Assembly: GCF_008124875.1 (NCBI RefSeq) | Contig: NZ_VNIA01000002.1 | Coordinates: forward strand, 372,001 to 436,000 | Direction of reading: 5' to 3' | DNA: 64,000 nucleotides | Origin: Tenacibaculum adriaticum | GTDB taxonomy: Bacteria; Bacteroidota; Bacteroidia; Flavobacteriales; Flavobacteriaceae | Shown here: positions 17,234-25,103 of the stretch, in pieces | Numbering within the stretch: the first letter of the stretch is position 1 | Layout of the letters: each line of letters starts with the position of its first letter | Program-made: the position numbers and the translations under genes | Notes under the pieces: generated by a model | What the model saw: the letters and a program-made list of their open reading frames with translations, nothing else | What the model was told of the DNA's origin: nothing | Databases searched by the model: none

Positions 17234-18073
17234 TTACTTTCCAAAAGTATAAGTAAATCCGAAGTTAATTCCTAAAGAAGAATAAGGCGCTTTAGATGAA
17301 GGTAAATCACCTTCTCCCCATTTTGCCCCTTCTAATAATAAAGGTGCCAAATCTTCCAATAAAGGATTAGCATTCAAAATTTGGTATAAATTCTCCGAAG
17401 GAAGATTACCTCCAGCCAAAGTTGCACTATAATCTCCTAAATCAGAAGTATCTCTTGTTACATTAATAGATAAATATTCAGCTTCAGCAAATAACGACCA
17501 ATTATCAGTTATAGGAAATTTATATCCAATTGCACCAATAAAACCTAATGGGAATTTACCATGAAAATCTGTAGTAAAATCCGCATTTAAATCTACAAAC
17601 TGTCCAGCAGGTGCAGCAGGATTAACAACTGTAGCAGGAACCAATAAATCTAAACTAGCTACGGCTTCTGTTTTACCTCCAATTTTAGTTAATAAACCAG
17701 CTCTTGCATAAAAATTCTCTGTAATATTATAAATACCAGACAAAGATGCTCCAAAAGCTCTTCCTCTAGCTTCAATATTAATACTTGCACCAGGTATACT
17801 CACATCTTGAACATCTTGATTTGTTCCATAAAGATATCCTACTCCTAATTCTACTCCAAACTTATCATTAAAAAAGTAGCCACCTCTTAACTGTGTTTGT
17901 GCTCCTTCTCCATAACTTCCGTTTAAATCTGAAGAAGTAGTAGCTGTAACTTTTTGCCCTAATGTTTTTTCACCAACTGCAATAGAATATCCACCACTAG
18001 CTGATACATAAAACTGAGCATTTGTAGTGATTGCTGTTAATAGCAATGCAACTACTAAAATTGTTTTTTTCAT
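17234..18073 (-). CDS. Outer-membrane beta-barrel protein
   Basis: A 279-residue protein with a signal peptide (MKKTILVVALLLTAITTNAQ). It then has repeated amphipathic strands with glycine/aromatic pattern (FYVSASGGYSIAVG, FGVELGVGYLYG, WSLFAEAEYLSINV), and the final strand SSLGINFGFTYTF ends close to the C-terminus. This fits an OmpA/Omp_b-brl-like 8-10 strand barrel. The function is unknown; it is monocistronic, with terminator on one side and a promoter gap on the other. Confidence 0.8.
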   Translation of the reverse strand: MKKTILVVALLLTAITTNAQFYVSASGGYSIAVGEKTLGQKVTATTSSDLNGSYGEGAQTQLRGGYFFNDKFGVELGVGYLYGTNQDVQDVSIPGASINIEARGRAFGASLSGIYNITENFYARAGLLTKIGGKTEAVASLDLLVPATVVNPAAPAGQFVDLNADFTTDFHGKFPLGFIGAIGYKFPITDNWSLFAEAEYLSINVTRDTSDLGDYSATLAGGNLPSENLYQILNANPLLEDLAPLLLEGAKWGEGDLPSSKAPYSSLGINFGFTYTFGK

Positions 18074-18165
18074 TATTTTAATATGTTTTATTTTTATTTG
18101 TGAACGCGAAAATCGTAAAAAATATCAGTATTTTTGGTCAGTTAGAAACAAAATAAAAACACTTT

Positions 18166-19347
18166 TTGAATAGAAATATTTTAGATACTGACACTCAACA
18201 ATTTATTTTAGACAATTTGTATACTAAAGTTACGAAACTTGCCTTAAAAGGAAGCCCTTTTTTAAATATTTCTATACAGGAACTCGCGAATCAAATTGTA
18301 GCAAAACAAAAAGCTGAATTAAAATTACCAACTTGGTTTAACACAAAAAACATTTATTATCCGCCAAAAATTTCTATTGAACAAACCTCTTCTGAAATAA
18401 CAGCCGATTATAAGGCTAAACTTATTAAAGGAAATTCGATTATTGATATTACTGGTGGTTTCGGTATAGATGCCTACTATTTCTCTAAATATTTTAACAA
18501 AGTTGTTCATTGTGAAATCAACAAGGAATTATCTGAAATTGTAAAATACAATTATGAACAGTTAAATGTATCTAATATCATCACTATTGCTGATGATGGA
18601 CTCGATTTTTTAAAAAAAACAAATGAAAAATTCGATTGTATTTATATAGATCCATCAAGAAGAAGTGATGTAAAAGGTAAAGTTTTTTTACTAAAAGATT
18701 GTTTGCCAAACGTACCCGAAAATTTAGATTTTCTTTTTTCTAAAACGGACACAATCTTAATTAAAAACTCTCCTATTCTTGATATTTCTTCTACAATAAA
18801 TGAACTAAACTATGTAAAAGAAGTACATATTGTAGGACTTAAAAATGAAGTTAAAGAATTATTATTTTTACTGGAAAAAGGATATACCAGTGCTATTAAA
18901 ATTAAAACAATCAATTTTTTAAAAAACAAAGATCAAAAATTTGATTTTGAATACCGATCTGAAGCATTTTCAGAATACTCAGATCCTCTTACGTATCTAT
19001 ACGAACCTAATTCAGCAATTTTAAAATCTGGTGGATTTCACCAAATTTCAACAGAATTAAACATTAAAAAATTACACCAACATTCACATTTATACACTTC
19101 AGAAACACTAATTGATTTTCCAGGAAGACGTTTTAAAATAGAAAAAGTATTGATCTACGATAAAAAACAACTTAACAAATACCTCCCTGAAAAAAAAGCT
19201 AATATAACCGTACGTAATTTTCCTAAATCGGTTGAACAAATTAGAAAAGAAACAAAAATAAAAGACGGTGGAGATCACTATCTATTTTTTACGAAACTTC
19301 AAAATGAAAAGAATCACATAATCATCTGCAAACAGATATATAATTAA
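18166..19347 (+). CDS. THUMP-like SAM-dependent methyltransferase
   Basis: A 393-residue protein. An N-terminal helical part (about 1-85) precedes a Rossmann methyltransferase domain. Motif I is IIDITGGFGIDAYYFS (about 91-106), an acidic CEIN follows, and FDCIYIDPSRRS is the motif IV equivalent (DPSRR in place of NPPY). The C-terminal ~100 residues form the THUMP-like domain with FPGRRFKIEKVLIYDKK and TVRNFP. This Bacteroidetes family is presumed to modify RNA; no substrate is established. The start is TTG at 18166, since no ATG lies anywhere before the conserved core. Confidence 0.82.
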   Translation: MNRNILDTDTQQFILDNLYTKVTKLALKGSPFLNISIQELANQIVAKQKAELKLPTWFNTKNIYYPPKISIEQTSSEITADYKAKLIKGNSIIDITGGFGIDAYYFSKYFNKVVHCEINKELSEIVKYNYEQLNVSNIITIADDGLDFLKKTNEKFDCIYIDPSRRSDVKGKVFLLKDCLPNVPENLDFLFSKTDTILIKNSPILDISSTINELNYVKEVHIVGLKNEVKELLFLLEKGYTSAIKIKTINFLKNKDQKFDFEYRSEAFSEYSDPLTYLYEPNSAILKSGGFHQISTELNIKKLHQHSHLYTSETLIDFPGRRFKIEKVLIYDKKQLNKYLPEKKANITVRNFPKSVEQIRKETKIKDGGDHYLFFTKLQNEKNHIIICKQIYN

Positions 19348-19393
19348 TAAAATTTTAACAAAAAAAAGCAGATTTGTTGTTTTTTTGATTAAA

Positions 19394-19477
19394 TTTAAAC
19401 TCTAGTTTAAAAACAAAATAAGTGTTTTTACTGGGGGGTACAAAACACTTAAAAGCCCTGATTCGTTTCGGGGCTTT
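19394..19477 (+). ncRNA. Candidate structured leader: three consecutive stem-loops before fdhD
   Basis: Three hairpins follow each other. Hairpin 1 is TTTAAAC/GTTTAAA with loop TCTA (19394-19411). Hairpin 2 is AAGTGTTTT/AAAACACTT (19420-19450), extended by TAC/GTA and capped by a TGGGGG loop. Hairpin 3 is AAAGCCC/GGGCTTT (19452-19477), followed by a T-run as in an intrinsic terminator. The GCCC of hairpin 3 could pair with the G-run in the loop of hairpin 2. This is either tandem termination of the upstream methyltransferase gene or a cis-regulatory RNA for fdhD. No known riboswitch class was recognised. Confidence 0.35.
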
Positions 19478-19489
19478 ATCTTTTTTTAA
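19452..19489 (+). terminator. Intrinsic terminator after the THUMP-like methyltransferase
   Basis: The 7-bp G/C-rich stem AAAGCCC / GGGCTTT plus a T-U wobble extension is followed by ATC and eight T residues. It lies 104 nt after the methyltransferase stop and immediately before the fdhD promoter element. Confidence 0.65.
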
Positions 19490-19497
19490 TAAGTTTG
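19490..19497 (+). promoter_or_regulatory. Putative -7 element TAAGTTTG for fdhD
   Basis: Matches TAnnTTTG and ends 4 nt before the fdhD ATG (19502), which would make the mRNA essentially leaderless. If it is active, the upstream hairpins cannot be part of the fdhD transcript. Confidence 0.4.
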
Positions 19498-19501
19498 TTT
19501 A

Positions 19502-20299
19502 ATGCAAACAATTTACTATAAATCGCTTAAAATAATCGATAACCAAAATTCTAAAATGGATGATATTTTGGTTATCGAAGCTCCTTTACAAATTAATATT
19601 AATAACAAGCCTTATACGGTAGTTATGAGAACTCCTGGAGATGATTTTGAACTCATTAGAGGTTTGTTTTTTGCGGAAGATATTTATAGAAAAAATATAA
19701 ATCTTGACTATTCAATTATAAAAAACGAAAAATTCTCTACAGTTATAAACGTTAGTATTTCTAAAGAAAAATTAGGAAAAGGATACCTAAATAAACGAAC
19801 CTTGTTATCTGTTTCTTCCTGTGGAATTTGTGGGAAGCAAGAATTAGAAGACATTCAACTCTCTGGTGAAGCTCTATATAATACTTATAAAATTTCTCAA
19901 CAAGAGATTATAGAAATGTCTCTTAAAATGAAAAAATCGCAGGATACGTTTCATCTTTCAGGAGGAAGTCACGCTTGCGCGATCTTCAACAAAAACAATG
20001 ACATAATTACGCTAAAAGAGGATATTGGTCGTCACAATGCAGTTGATAAATGTGTCGGTGACATGTTAATAAATAACAAATTAAAAGATGCTCACACCAT
20101 GCTTGTTAGTGGCCGTGTTTCCTATGAAATTGTATCGAAAGCTTTTTTTGCTAAAATACCAATTATTGTTGCTGTTTCAGCTTGCTCTTCTCTTGCTGTT
20201 GATTTTGCTAAAGAATTCGGGATTTGCCTTATTGGTTTTAACCGAGATAATAAAATGACTATTTACGCCAATCCACAATATATTTCTTATGAAAGATAA
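19502..20299 (+). CDS. fdhD: Formate dehydrogenase accessory sulfurtransferase FdhD
   Basis: FdhD passes sulfur from a cysteine desulfurase to the molybdenum cofactor and is needed for activity of FdhF-type enzymes. The 265-residue protein has the key SSCGICGKQELEDI segment (about residues 104-117) with the functional Cys pair. It also has the conserved HLSGGSHACA, KEDIGRHNAVDKCVG and VSGRVSYEIVSKAFFAKIPIIVAVSA motifs. The last 11 bp overlap the following oxidoreductase gene, its likely client. Confidence 0.95.
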   Translation: MQTIYYKSLKIIDNQNSKMDDILVIEAPLQININNKPYTVVMRTPGDDFELIRGLFFAEDIYRKNINLDYSIIKNEKFSTVINVSISKEKLGKGYLNKRTLLSVSSCGICGKQELEDIQLSGEALYNTYKISQQEIIEMSLKMKKSQDTFHLSGGSHACAIFNKNNDIITLKEDIGRHNAVDKCVGDMLINNKLKDAHTMLVSGRVSYEIVSKAFFAKIPIIVAVSACSSLAVDFAKEFGICLIGFNRDNKMTIYANPQYISYER

Positions 20300-22589
20300 A
20301 AATCCGCACGCACAACCACCTAATAAATTAACTGGAATAAAAATAACAGATATTCCTACTAAAGCAGTTGGAATAAAAGCTATTTCTTCAGCTTTAAATC
20401 ATGTGTTTTCAGAAGTGGGTGTAGTTAAGGGAATTGGGGTACTTAAAAACTTAAATCAAACGTATGGATTTGATTGTCCTGGTTGTGCATGGCCAGATCC
20501 AGATGAAAAACGTGCTTTTTTAGCTGAATATTGTGAAAACGGAGCAAAAGCTGTTGCAGAAGAAGCTACTAAAAATAGGGTTTCTCCTATATTTTTTGCA
20601 ACGCATTCTGTTCAAGAGTTATCTGAATGGTCAGACTATGAAATTGGTAAAAGTGGACGTATAACACACCCAATGGTTTTAAGAGAAGGAAGCAATCATT
20701 ACGAGGAAATTTCTTGGAAAGACGCTTTCGAGTTAATAGGAACAGAACTAAACAACCTTCCTTCTCCAAACGAAGCTATTTTTTATACTTCTGGGAGAAC
20801 CAGTAATGAAGCTGCTTTTTTATATCAACTTTTTGTACGTCAATACGGTACTAATAATTTACCCGATTGTTCTAATATGTGTCATGAAAGTAGCGGAGTT
20901 GCCTTATCCCAAACATTAGGTATTGGTAAAGGTTCTGTTACATTAGATGATTTTAATCATGCCGATTTAGTAATAGTAATTGGTCAAAATCCAGGAACCA
21001 ACCATCCTAGAATGTTAACTGCTTTAGGTAAAACCAAAATAAACGGCGGAAAAATCATAACTATCAATCCCTTACCTGAAGTTGGTTTAGTAAATTATGT
21101 TCACCCTCAAAACCCATTAAAATGGTTTGGCAAAGGACAAGAATTAACTGATTTATTTTTACAAGTTAAAATTAATGGTGATGTTGCTTTATTAAAAATC
21201 ATTTTAAAATTGATGAAACTACACGAAGAGGAAAACCCTAATTCGGTATTCGATCATCAATTTATTAAAGATAAAACACATGGTATTGAAGCATTTCTGG
21301 CGGATTTAGATACTTACTCAATCGAAGAGCTATTACCTCAAACAGGACTTTCATTGAATCAAATAAATGAAGCTATAGAACTCATTATCAATAATAAAAA
21401 AATTATTATTTGTTGGGCAATGGGATTAACGCAACATAAAAATGCAGTTGATAACATTCGAGAAGTCGTAAACCTTTTGTTGTTAAAAGGAAGCATTGGT
21501 AAAAAAGGTGCAGGTACTTGTCCCGTTCGGGGTCATTCTAACGTGCAGGGTGATAGAACTATGGGAATTTGGGAAAAATTAAACCCAGAATTTGGGAAAA
21601 AGTTAGCAAAAGAATTCCATTTTACACCACCTACCCAAGAAGGTTACGATGTTGTGTCTGCGATTGAGGCGATGCATAAAAGAAACGCCAAAGTGTTCAT
21701 AGGAATGGGTGGAAATTTTATTTCTGCAACTCCAGATACAGAATTTACAGCTGAAGCCTTACGTAACTGTAATTTAACTGTACAAATATCAACCAAGTTA
21801 AATAGAAGTCATCTTGTGCATGGAAAACAAGCTTTGATTTTACCTTGTTTAGGGCGTACGGAAAAAGACATACAAACTTCTAATGAACAATTTGTTTCTG
21901 TAGAAAACTCTATGGGAGTTGTACATCAATCTAAAGGAGATTTAAACCCTTGCTCAGAATATTTATTAAGCGAGCCTGCTATTGTTGCTGGAATTGCTAA
22001 CGCGACTTTAAAAAATTCTAAAGTTGAATGGTCTAAATTAATATCTAATTATGATTTAATTCGAAATAAAATAGAAGCAACCATCGATGGATTTGAAAAT
22101 TACAATGATAGAGTTCGTAAAAAAGGTGGTTTTTATCTTCCAAACAATGCACGTGAGAATAATTTTGAACCAACAACAACAGGCAAAGCAAACTTCACGC
22201 TTAATAAGCCTTCAGATATTGAGTTAAAAGAAGATGAATTTATGCTAATGACCATCCGAACTCATGATCAATACAACACGACTATTTATGGATTAAACGA
22301 TCGCTACCGTGGTATTTTAAACGAACGTCGCGTTGTTTTTATTAATCCTGAAGACATGAATAAATTAAGATTAAAAAAATTAGATAAAGTAAACTTAATC
22401 AGTCATTTTAATGAAGAAAAGCGTATTGCAAAAGGTTTCTTAGCAATTCCTTATAACATTCCATCAAAATGTACCGCAACCTATTTTCCTGAAGCAAATG
22501 TACTGGTTCCTATAAAAAGTAAAGCTACTCTTAGTAATACACCTACTTCAAAAACGATAGTTATTTCCATAGAAAAAGTTGATAATTAA
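20289..22589 (+). CDS. FdhF/YdeP-family molybdopterin oxidoreductase
   Basis: A 766-residue cytoplasmic member of the formate dehydrogenase-H/DMSO reductase superfamily. GFDCPGCAWPDPDEKR near residue 58-73 is the signature of the YdeP branch. SGRTSNEAAFLYQLFVRQYGTNNLPDCSNMCHESSG follows, where the Cys of NMCHES is the expected Mo/W ligand. A C-terminal molybdopterin dinucleotide-binding domain is seen around RTHDQYNTTIYGLNDRYRG. In E. coli YdeP is linked to acid resistance; the reaction is not known. It overlaps fdhD by 11 bp, supporting a two-gene operon. No electron-transfer subunit or formate transporter accompanies it. Confidence 0.9.
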   Translation: MKDKNPHAQPPNKLTGIKITDIPTKAVGIKAISSALNHVFSEVGVVKGIGVLKNLNQTYGFDCPGCAWPDPDEKRAFLAEYCENGAKAVAEEATKNRVSPIFFATHSVQELSEWSDYEIGKSGRITHPMVLREGSNHYEEISWKDAFELIGTELNNLPSPNEAIFYTSGRTSNEAAFLYQLFVRQYGTNNLPDCSNMCHESSGVALSQTLGIGKGSVTLDDFNHADLVIVIGQNPGTNHPRMLTALGKTKINGGKIITINPLPEVGLVNYVHPQNPLKWFGKGQELTDLFLQVKINGDVALLKIILKLMKLHEEENPNSVFDHQFIKDKTHGIEAFLADLDTYSIEELLPQTGLSLNQINEAIELIINNKKIIICWAMGLTQHKNAVDNIREVVNLLLLKGSIGKKGAGTCPVRGHSNVQGDRTMGIWEKLNPEFGKKLAKEFHFTPPTQEGYDVVSAIEAMHKRNAKVFIGMGGNFISATPDTEFTAEALRNCNLTVQISTKLNRSHLVHGKQALILPCLGRTEKDIQTSNEQFVSVENSMGVVHQSKGDLNPCSEYLLSEPAIVAGIANATLKNSKVEWSKLISNYDLIRNKIEATIDGFENYNDRVRKKGGFYLPNNARENNFEPTTTGKANFTLNKPSDIELKEDEFMLMTIRTHDQYNTTIYGLNDRYRGILNERRVVFINPEDMNKLRLKKLDKVNLISHFNEEKRIAKGFLAIPYNIPSKCTATYFPEANVLVPIKSKATLSNTPTSKTIVISIEKVDN

Positions 22590-22635
22590 AAAAGATTTGT
22601 ATTTTTAACGTTAATTAACCAACAAAATTTGAACT

Positions 22636-23250
22636 ATGCCATACCTTGATGAACAAGAATTAGCTGCCTTACGATCAGAAATTCATGATGCCAATATAAA
22701 AAAAGACGAGTTAGAGATTGAGTTAAATAAAAAGATTGAGGAATATGATGATGCTAAACACACTGCAAGAAATAGAAATATTATCTTAGGAACATTAGTA
22801 GGTATTGCCGCTGCCTTAGCTTTTTATTTTTACAACAATCAAACTGCTAATAATATTGATGTTAACAGCATAAAACAAGCAGAAGCAACTCGTGTATTAG
22901 ATAGCATTAGTTCTTTACAAGATTTCTCTGATGAAAATGAAAATGACGATGAAAATGATGATACAAATTCTTTAGAAGAAGATACTACAGTATTAAGCAA
23001 TAGCTTAGATGGAGAAACTATTTATTCAGTTCAAATTGGAGTTTTTACAAAAAACAAACATGCTTTATTATCTAAAACGATTGCAGGAACCGTTTCTAAT
23101 GGAGAACTATTTAAATATTCAGTTGGTTTATTTAAAACATTAAGAGAAGCGCAAGACTTTAGAAGAGAATTAGTTAAAATTGGTTTTAGTGATGCTTTTG
23201 TTGCATCATATATTAATGGTCAGCGTCAGCAAATTCATAAGCCTAATTAA
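22636..23250 (+). CDS. SPOR-like domain membrane protein
   Basis: A 204-residue protein with an N-terminal coiled-coil (about 1-50, acidic and basic heptads), one membrane helix (NIILGTLVGIAAALAFYFY, about 52-70), a low-complexity acidic linker (DENENDDENDDTNSLEED, about 100-118) and a C-terminal domain (about 128-196). The last begins TIYSVQIGVFTKNKHALLS and continues YSVGLFKTLREAQDFRRELVKIGFSDAFVASYING, which fits an SPOR fold that binds denuded peptidoglycan. A role in envelope or septum biology is inferred. It is 46 bp after the oxidoreductase and 10 bp before the next gene. Confidence 0.75.
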   Translation: MPYLDEQELAALRSEIHDANIKKDELEIELNKKIEEYDDAKHTARNRNIILGTLVGIAAALAFYFYNNQTANNIDVNSIKQAEATRVLDSISSLQDFSDENENDDENDDTNSLEEDTTVLSNSLDGETIYSVQIGVFTKNKHALLSKTIAGTVSNGELFKYSVGLFKTLREAQDFRRELVKIGFSDAFVASYINGQRQQIHKPN

Positions 23251-23260
23251 AAATAATAAC

Positions 23261-24799
23261 ATGGTTCAATCCATATTTAAAAGAACACTCTTGTTAATCT
23301 TAACCATGAGTGTTCATTTTTTTTACAGTCAAAACGAGATTCAAACTCAGAAAACACAGATCGGTTTTGGCCAACTAGATTTTCTGTCTATTAAAATGCC
23401 TAATAATGAGCAAAATATGGGTTTCACAGGAATCCATTATAACCTCATGTTAAATGATTGGAGCTATGCAGGAGCAGGATTTTATGGTGCTGTTGGCGGT
23501 ATTCGTGGTGGCTTTTTTACACTTGGAATTAATGCAGGGATCAAACAAAATTTAACCGCTAATTTATTTTTAGATGCTGGTGTTCATTTTGGAGGTGGCG
23601 GTGGTGCTGCTGCTCCAGATGGTGGTGGAGCTTTTATTTTACCTCATGTTAATTTAGGGTATGATTTTAAACATTTCTCAGCAACTACAGGTTGGAGTTA
23701 TGTTAACTTTTTTGACAGTGGAGAAATTAATAGCAACCAACTATATGCATCGATTCAGGTTCCTTTATCATTTAATTTTTCTGATTTCGATAAACGAGAA
23801 CTTGCTTTTTCTTCGAATGAATTACTCAACTCAGCCTGGAATACACCTACAAACCGAATTTCTATACTCATTCATGCTAATAATCTAAAAGTGAAAAGTG
23901 AAGCTCCTTCTTTTGCCACAGGTCTAAGTTTAAAAAACAACACTATTCGTTTAGCAGGATTTGAACTCAACTCATATATAAATAAAAACTGGTTCTATTT
24001 TGTAAAAGCTGATGGTGCTTATCATGGAATTAAAGCGGGTTATATGGATATTTTTGTAGGTGGAGGTTATCATTTAAACATGAACCGTAATCGTACAAAT
24101 ATTTTAGCTAAATTCGGCCTTGGTGCTGGTGGTGGCGGAGGTGTTGACACTAAAGGAGGTTTTTTAATTTATCCGGATATTTCTATTGAACAAAAACTGT
24201 TTGATAATGTGTATGCTTCGATTAACAAAGGGTATTTAATGACTCCTGATTCTCATTTCCTCTCCTCTACGCTAGGCTTTGGTTTAAAGTACTATGTTGA
24301 TAAAGACGGAATAACATCTGAAGAAAATAATTTTACAAAAGGCACATTCAAAGGATTTGAAACTATTATAAAACAAGATTGGTATATCGCTGCTAGTAGA
24401 GATGGTGGATTTGACCAAGACATGCATCAAATTTCCTTACAGGTTAACTTTTTCTTAAGCAAATATATTTACGGAGCGGGACAAACCTCTTTTGCTAATT
24501 TTGGTGGTGCAGGTGCTTACGCAGAAGGAATTGTTGGTATAGGAGCAAAATCTAATCCATTTTTAAAAGATAAAGCTTCCGTTTTTATACAAATATTAGG
24601 AGGTGCAGCTGGTGGTGGTGGTATTAGTACAGGCCAAGGCTTAATTGTAAAGCCAAGTGCAGGAATTACATATCAGCTTAATAATAATTTGAATTTACGT
24701 GGTGGTTTGGGCTATGTTAAAGCTCGTGGAGGAAATTTAAGTAGTACTTATGTAAACTTCGGGCTAAATTATTGTTTTTCATTTTTAAGCGCTAAATAA
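23261..24799 (+). CDS. Glycine-rich secreted envelope protein, family not recognised
   Basis: A 512-residue protein with a signal peptide (MVQSIFKRTLLLILTMSVHFFYSQ). The body repeats a beta-strand unit three times, each with a poly-glycine turn: HFGGGGGAAAPDGGGAF, GLGAGGGGGVDTKGGF and LGGAAGGGGISTGQG, followed by strands ending in G.KYYV / FGLNYCF. The terminal aromatic residues and alternating strands suggest an outer-membrane barrel or repeated surface domain. ATG 23261 gives a proper signal sequence; an upstream start would overlap the SPOR gene. It is probably cotranscribed with that gene. The function is unknown. Confidence 0.7.
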   Translation: MVQSIFKRTLLLILTMSVHFFYSQNEIQTQKTQIGFGQLDFLSIKMPNNEQNMGFTGIHYNLMLNDWSYAGAGFYGAVGGIRGGFFTLGINAGIKQNLTANLFLDAGVHFGGGGGAAAPDGGGAFILPHVNLGYDFKHFSATTGWSYVNFFDSGEINSNQLYASIQVPLSFNFSDFDKRELAFSSNELLNSAWNTPTNRISILIHANNLKVKSEAPSFATGLSLKNNTIRLAGFELNSYINKNWFYFVKADGAYHGIKAGYMDIFVGGGYHLNMNRNRTNILAKFGLGAGGGGGVDTKGGFLIYPDISIEQKLFDNVYASINKGYLMTPDSHFLSSTLGFGLKYYVDKDGITSEENNFTKGTFKGFETIIKQDWYIAASRDGGFDQDMHQISLQVNFFLSKYIYGAGQTSFANFGGAGAYAEGIVGIGAKSNPFLKDKASVFIQILGGAAGGGGISTGQGLIVKPSAGITYQLNNNLNLRGGLGYVKARGGNLSSTYVNFGLNYCFSFLSAK

Positions 24800-24821
24800 G
24801 TTTTTATATTCTATTATTATA

Positions 24822-24859
24822 TAAAAAAAGCATCTATGAAATTGAATATCATAGATGCT
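24822..24859 (-). terminator. Intrinsic terminator for the VF530/M24 unit
   Basis: The 11-bp stem AGCATCTATGA / TCATAGATGCT has a 9-nt loop. The seven A residues on the left form the minus-strand T-tract. Confidence 0.85.
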
Positions 24860-24879
24860 CTCTAATTTATTATGCTTTT

Positions 24880-25101
24880 TTACTTGGCTATCGTTTTTAA
24901 ATATAACTTCTCTACTTTTTCTCTTGCCCAAGGAGTTCTCCTTAAGAACTTAAGACTCGATTTAATAGTTGGATTATTTCTAAAACAATTAAGATTTACC
25001 ATTTCTCCTAGCTCCTGCCAGCCGTATTTATTATACAGCTCCTCAACTATGATTGCTAATTTTATTCCGTGTAAAGGATTATTGGGTTGTTCTAGACTCA
25101 T
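24880..25101 (-). CDS. VF530-family (DUF2132) DNA-binding protein
   Basis: A 73-residue protein matching the small VF530 family along its whole length: NPLHGIKLAIIVEELYNKYGWQELG, then NCFRNNPTIKSSLKFLRRTPWAREKVEKLY. The family has a SAP-like/HeH-type fold, and DNA binding is proposed from structure rather than proven. Its start is 3 bp from the M24 peptidase stop, so it shares that operon and the downstream terminator. An overlapping plus-strand frame (24872-25117) has no family match and was rejected. Confidence 0.85.
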   Translation of the reverse strand: MSLEQPNNPLHGIKLAIIVEELYNKYGWQELGEMVNLNCFRNNPTIKSSLKFLRRTPWAREKVEKLYLKTIAK

Positions 25102-25103
25102 AA

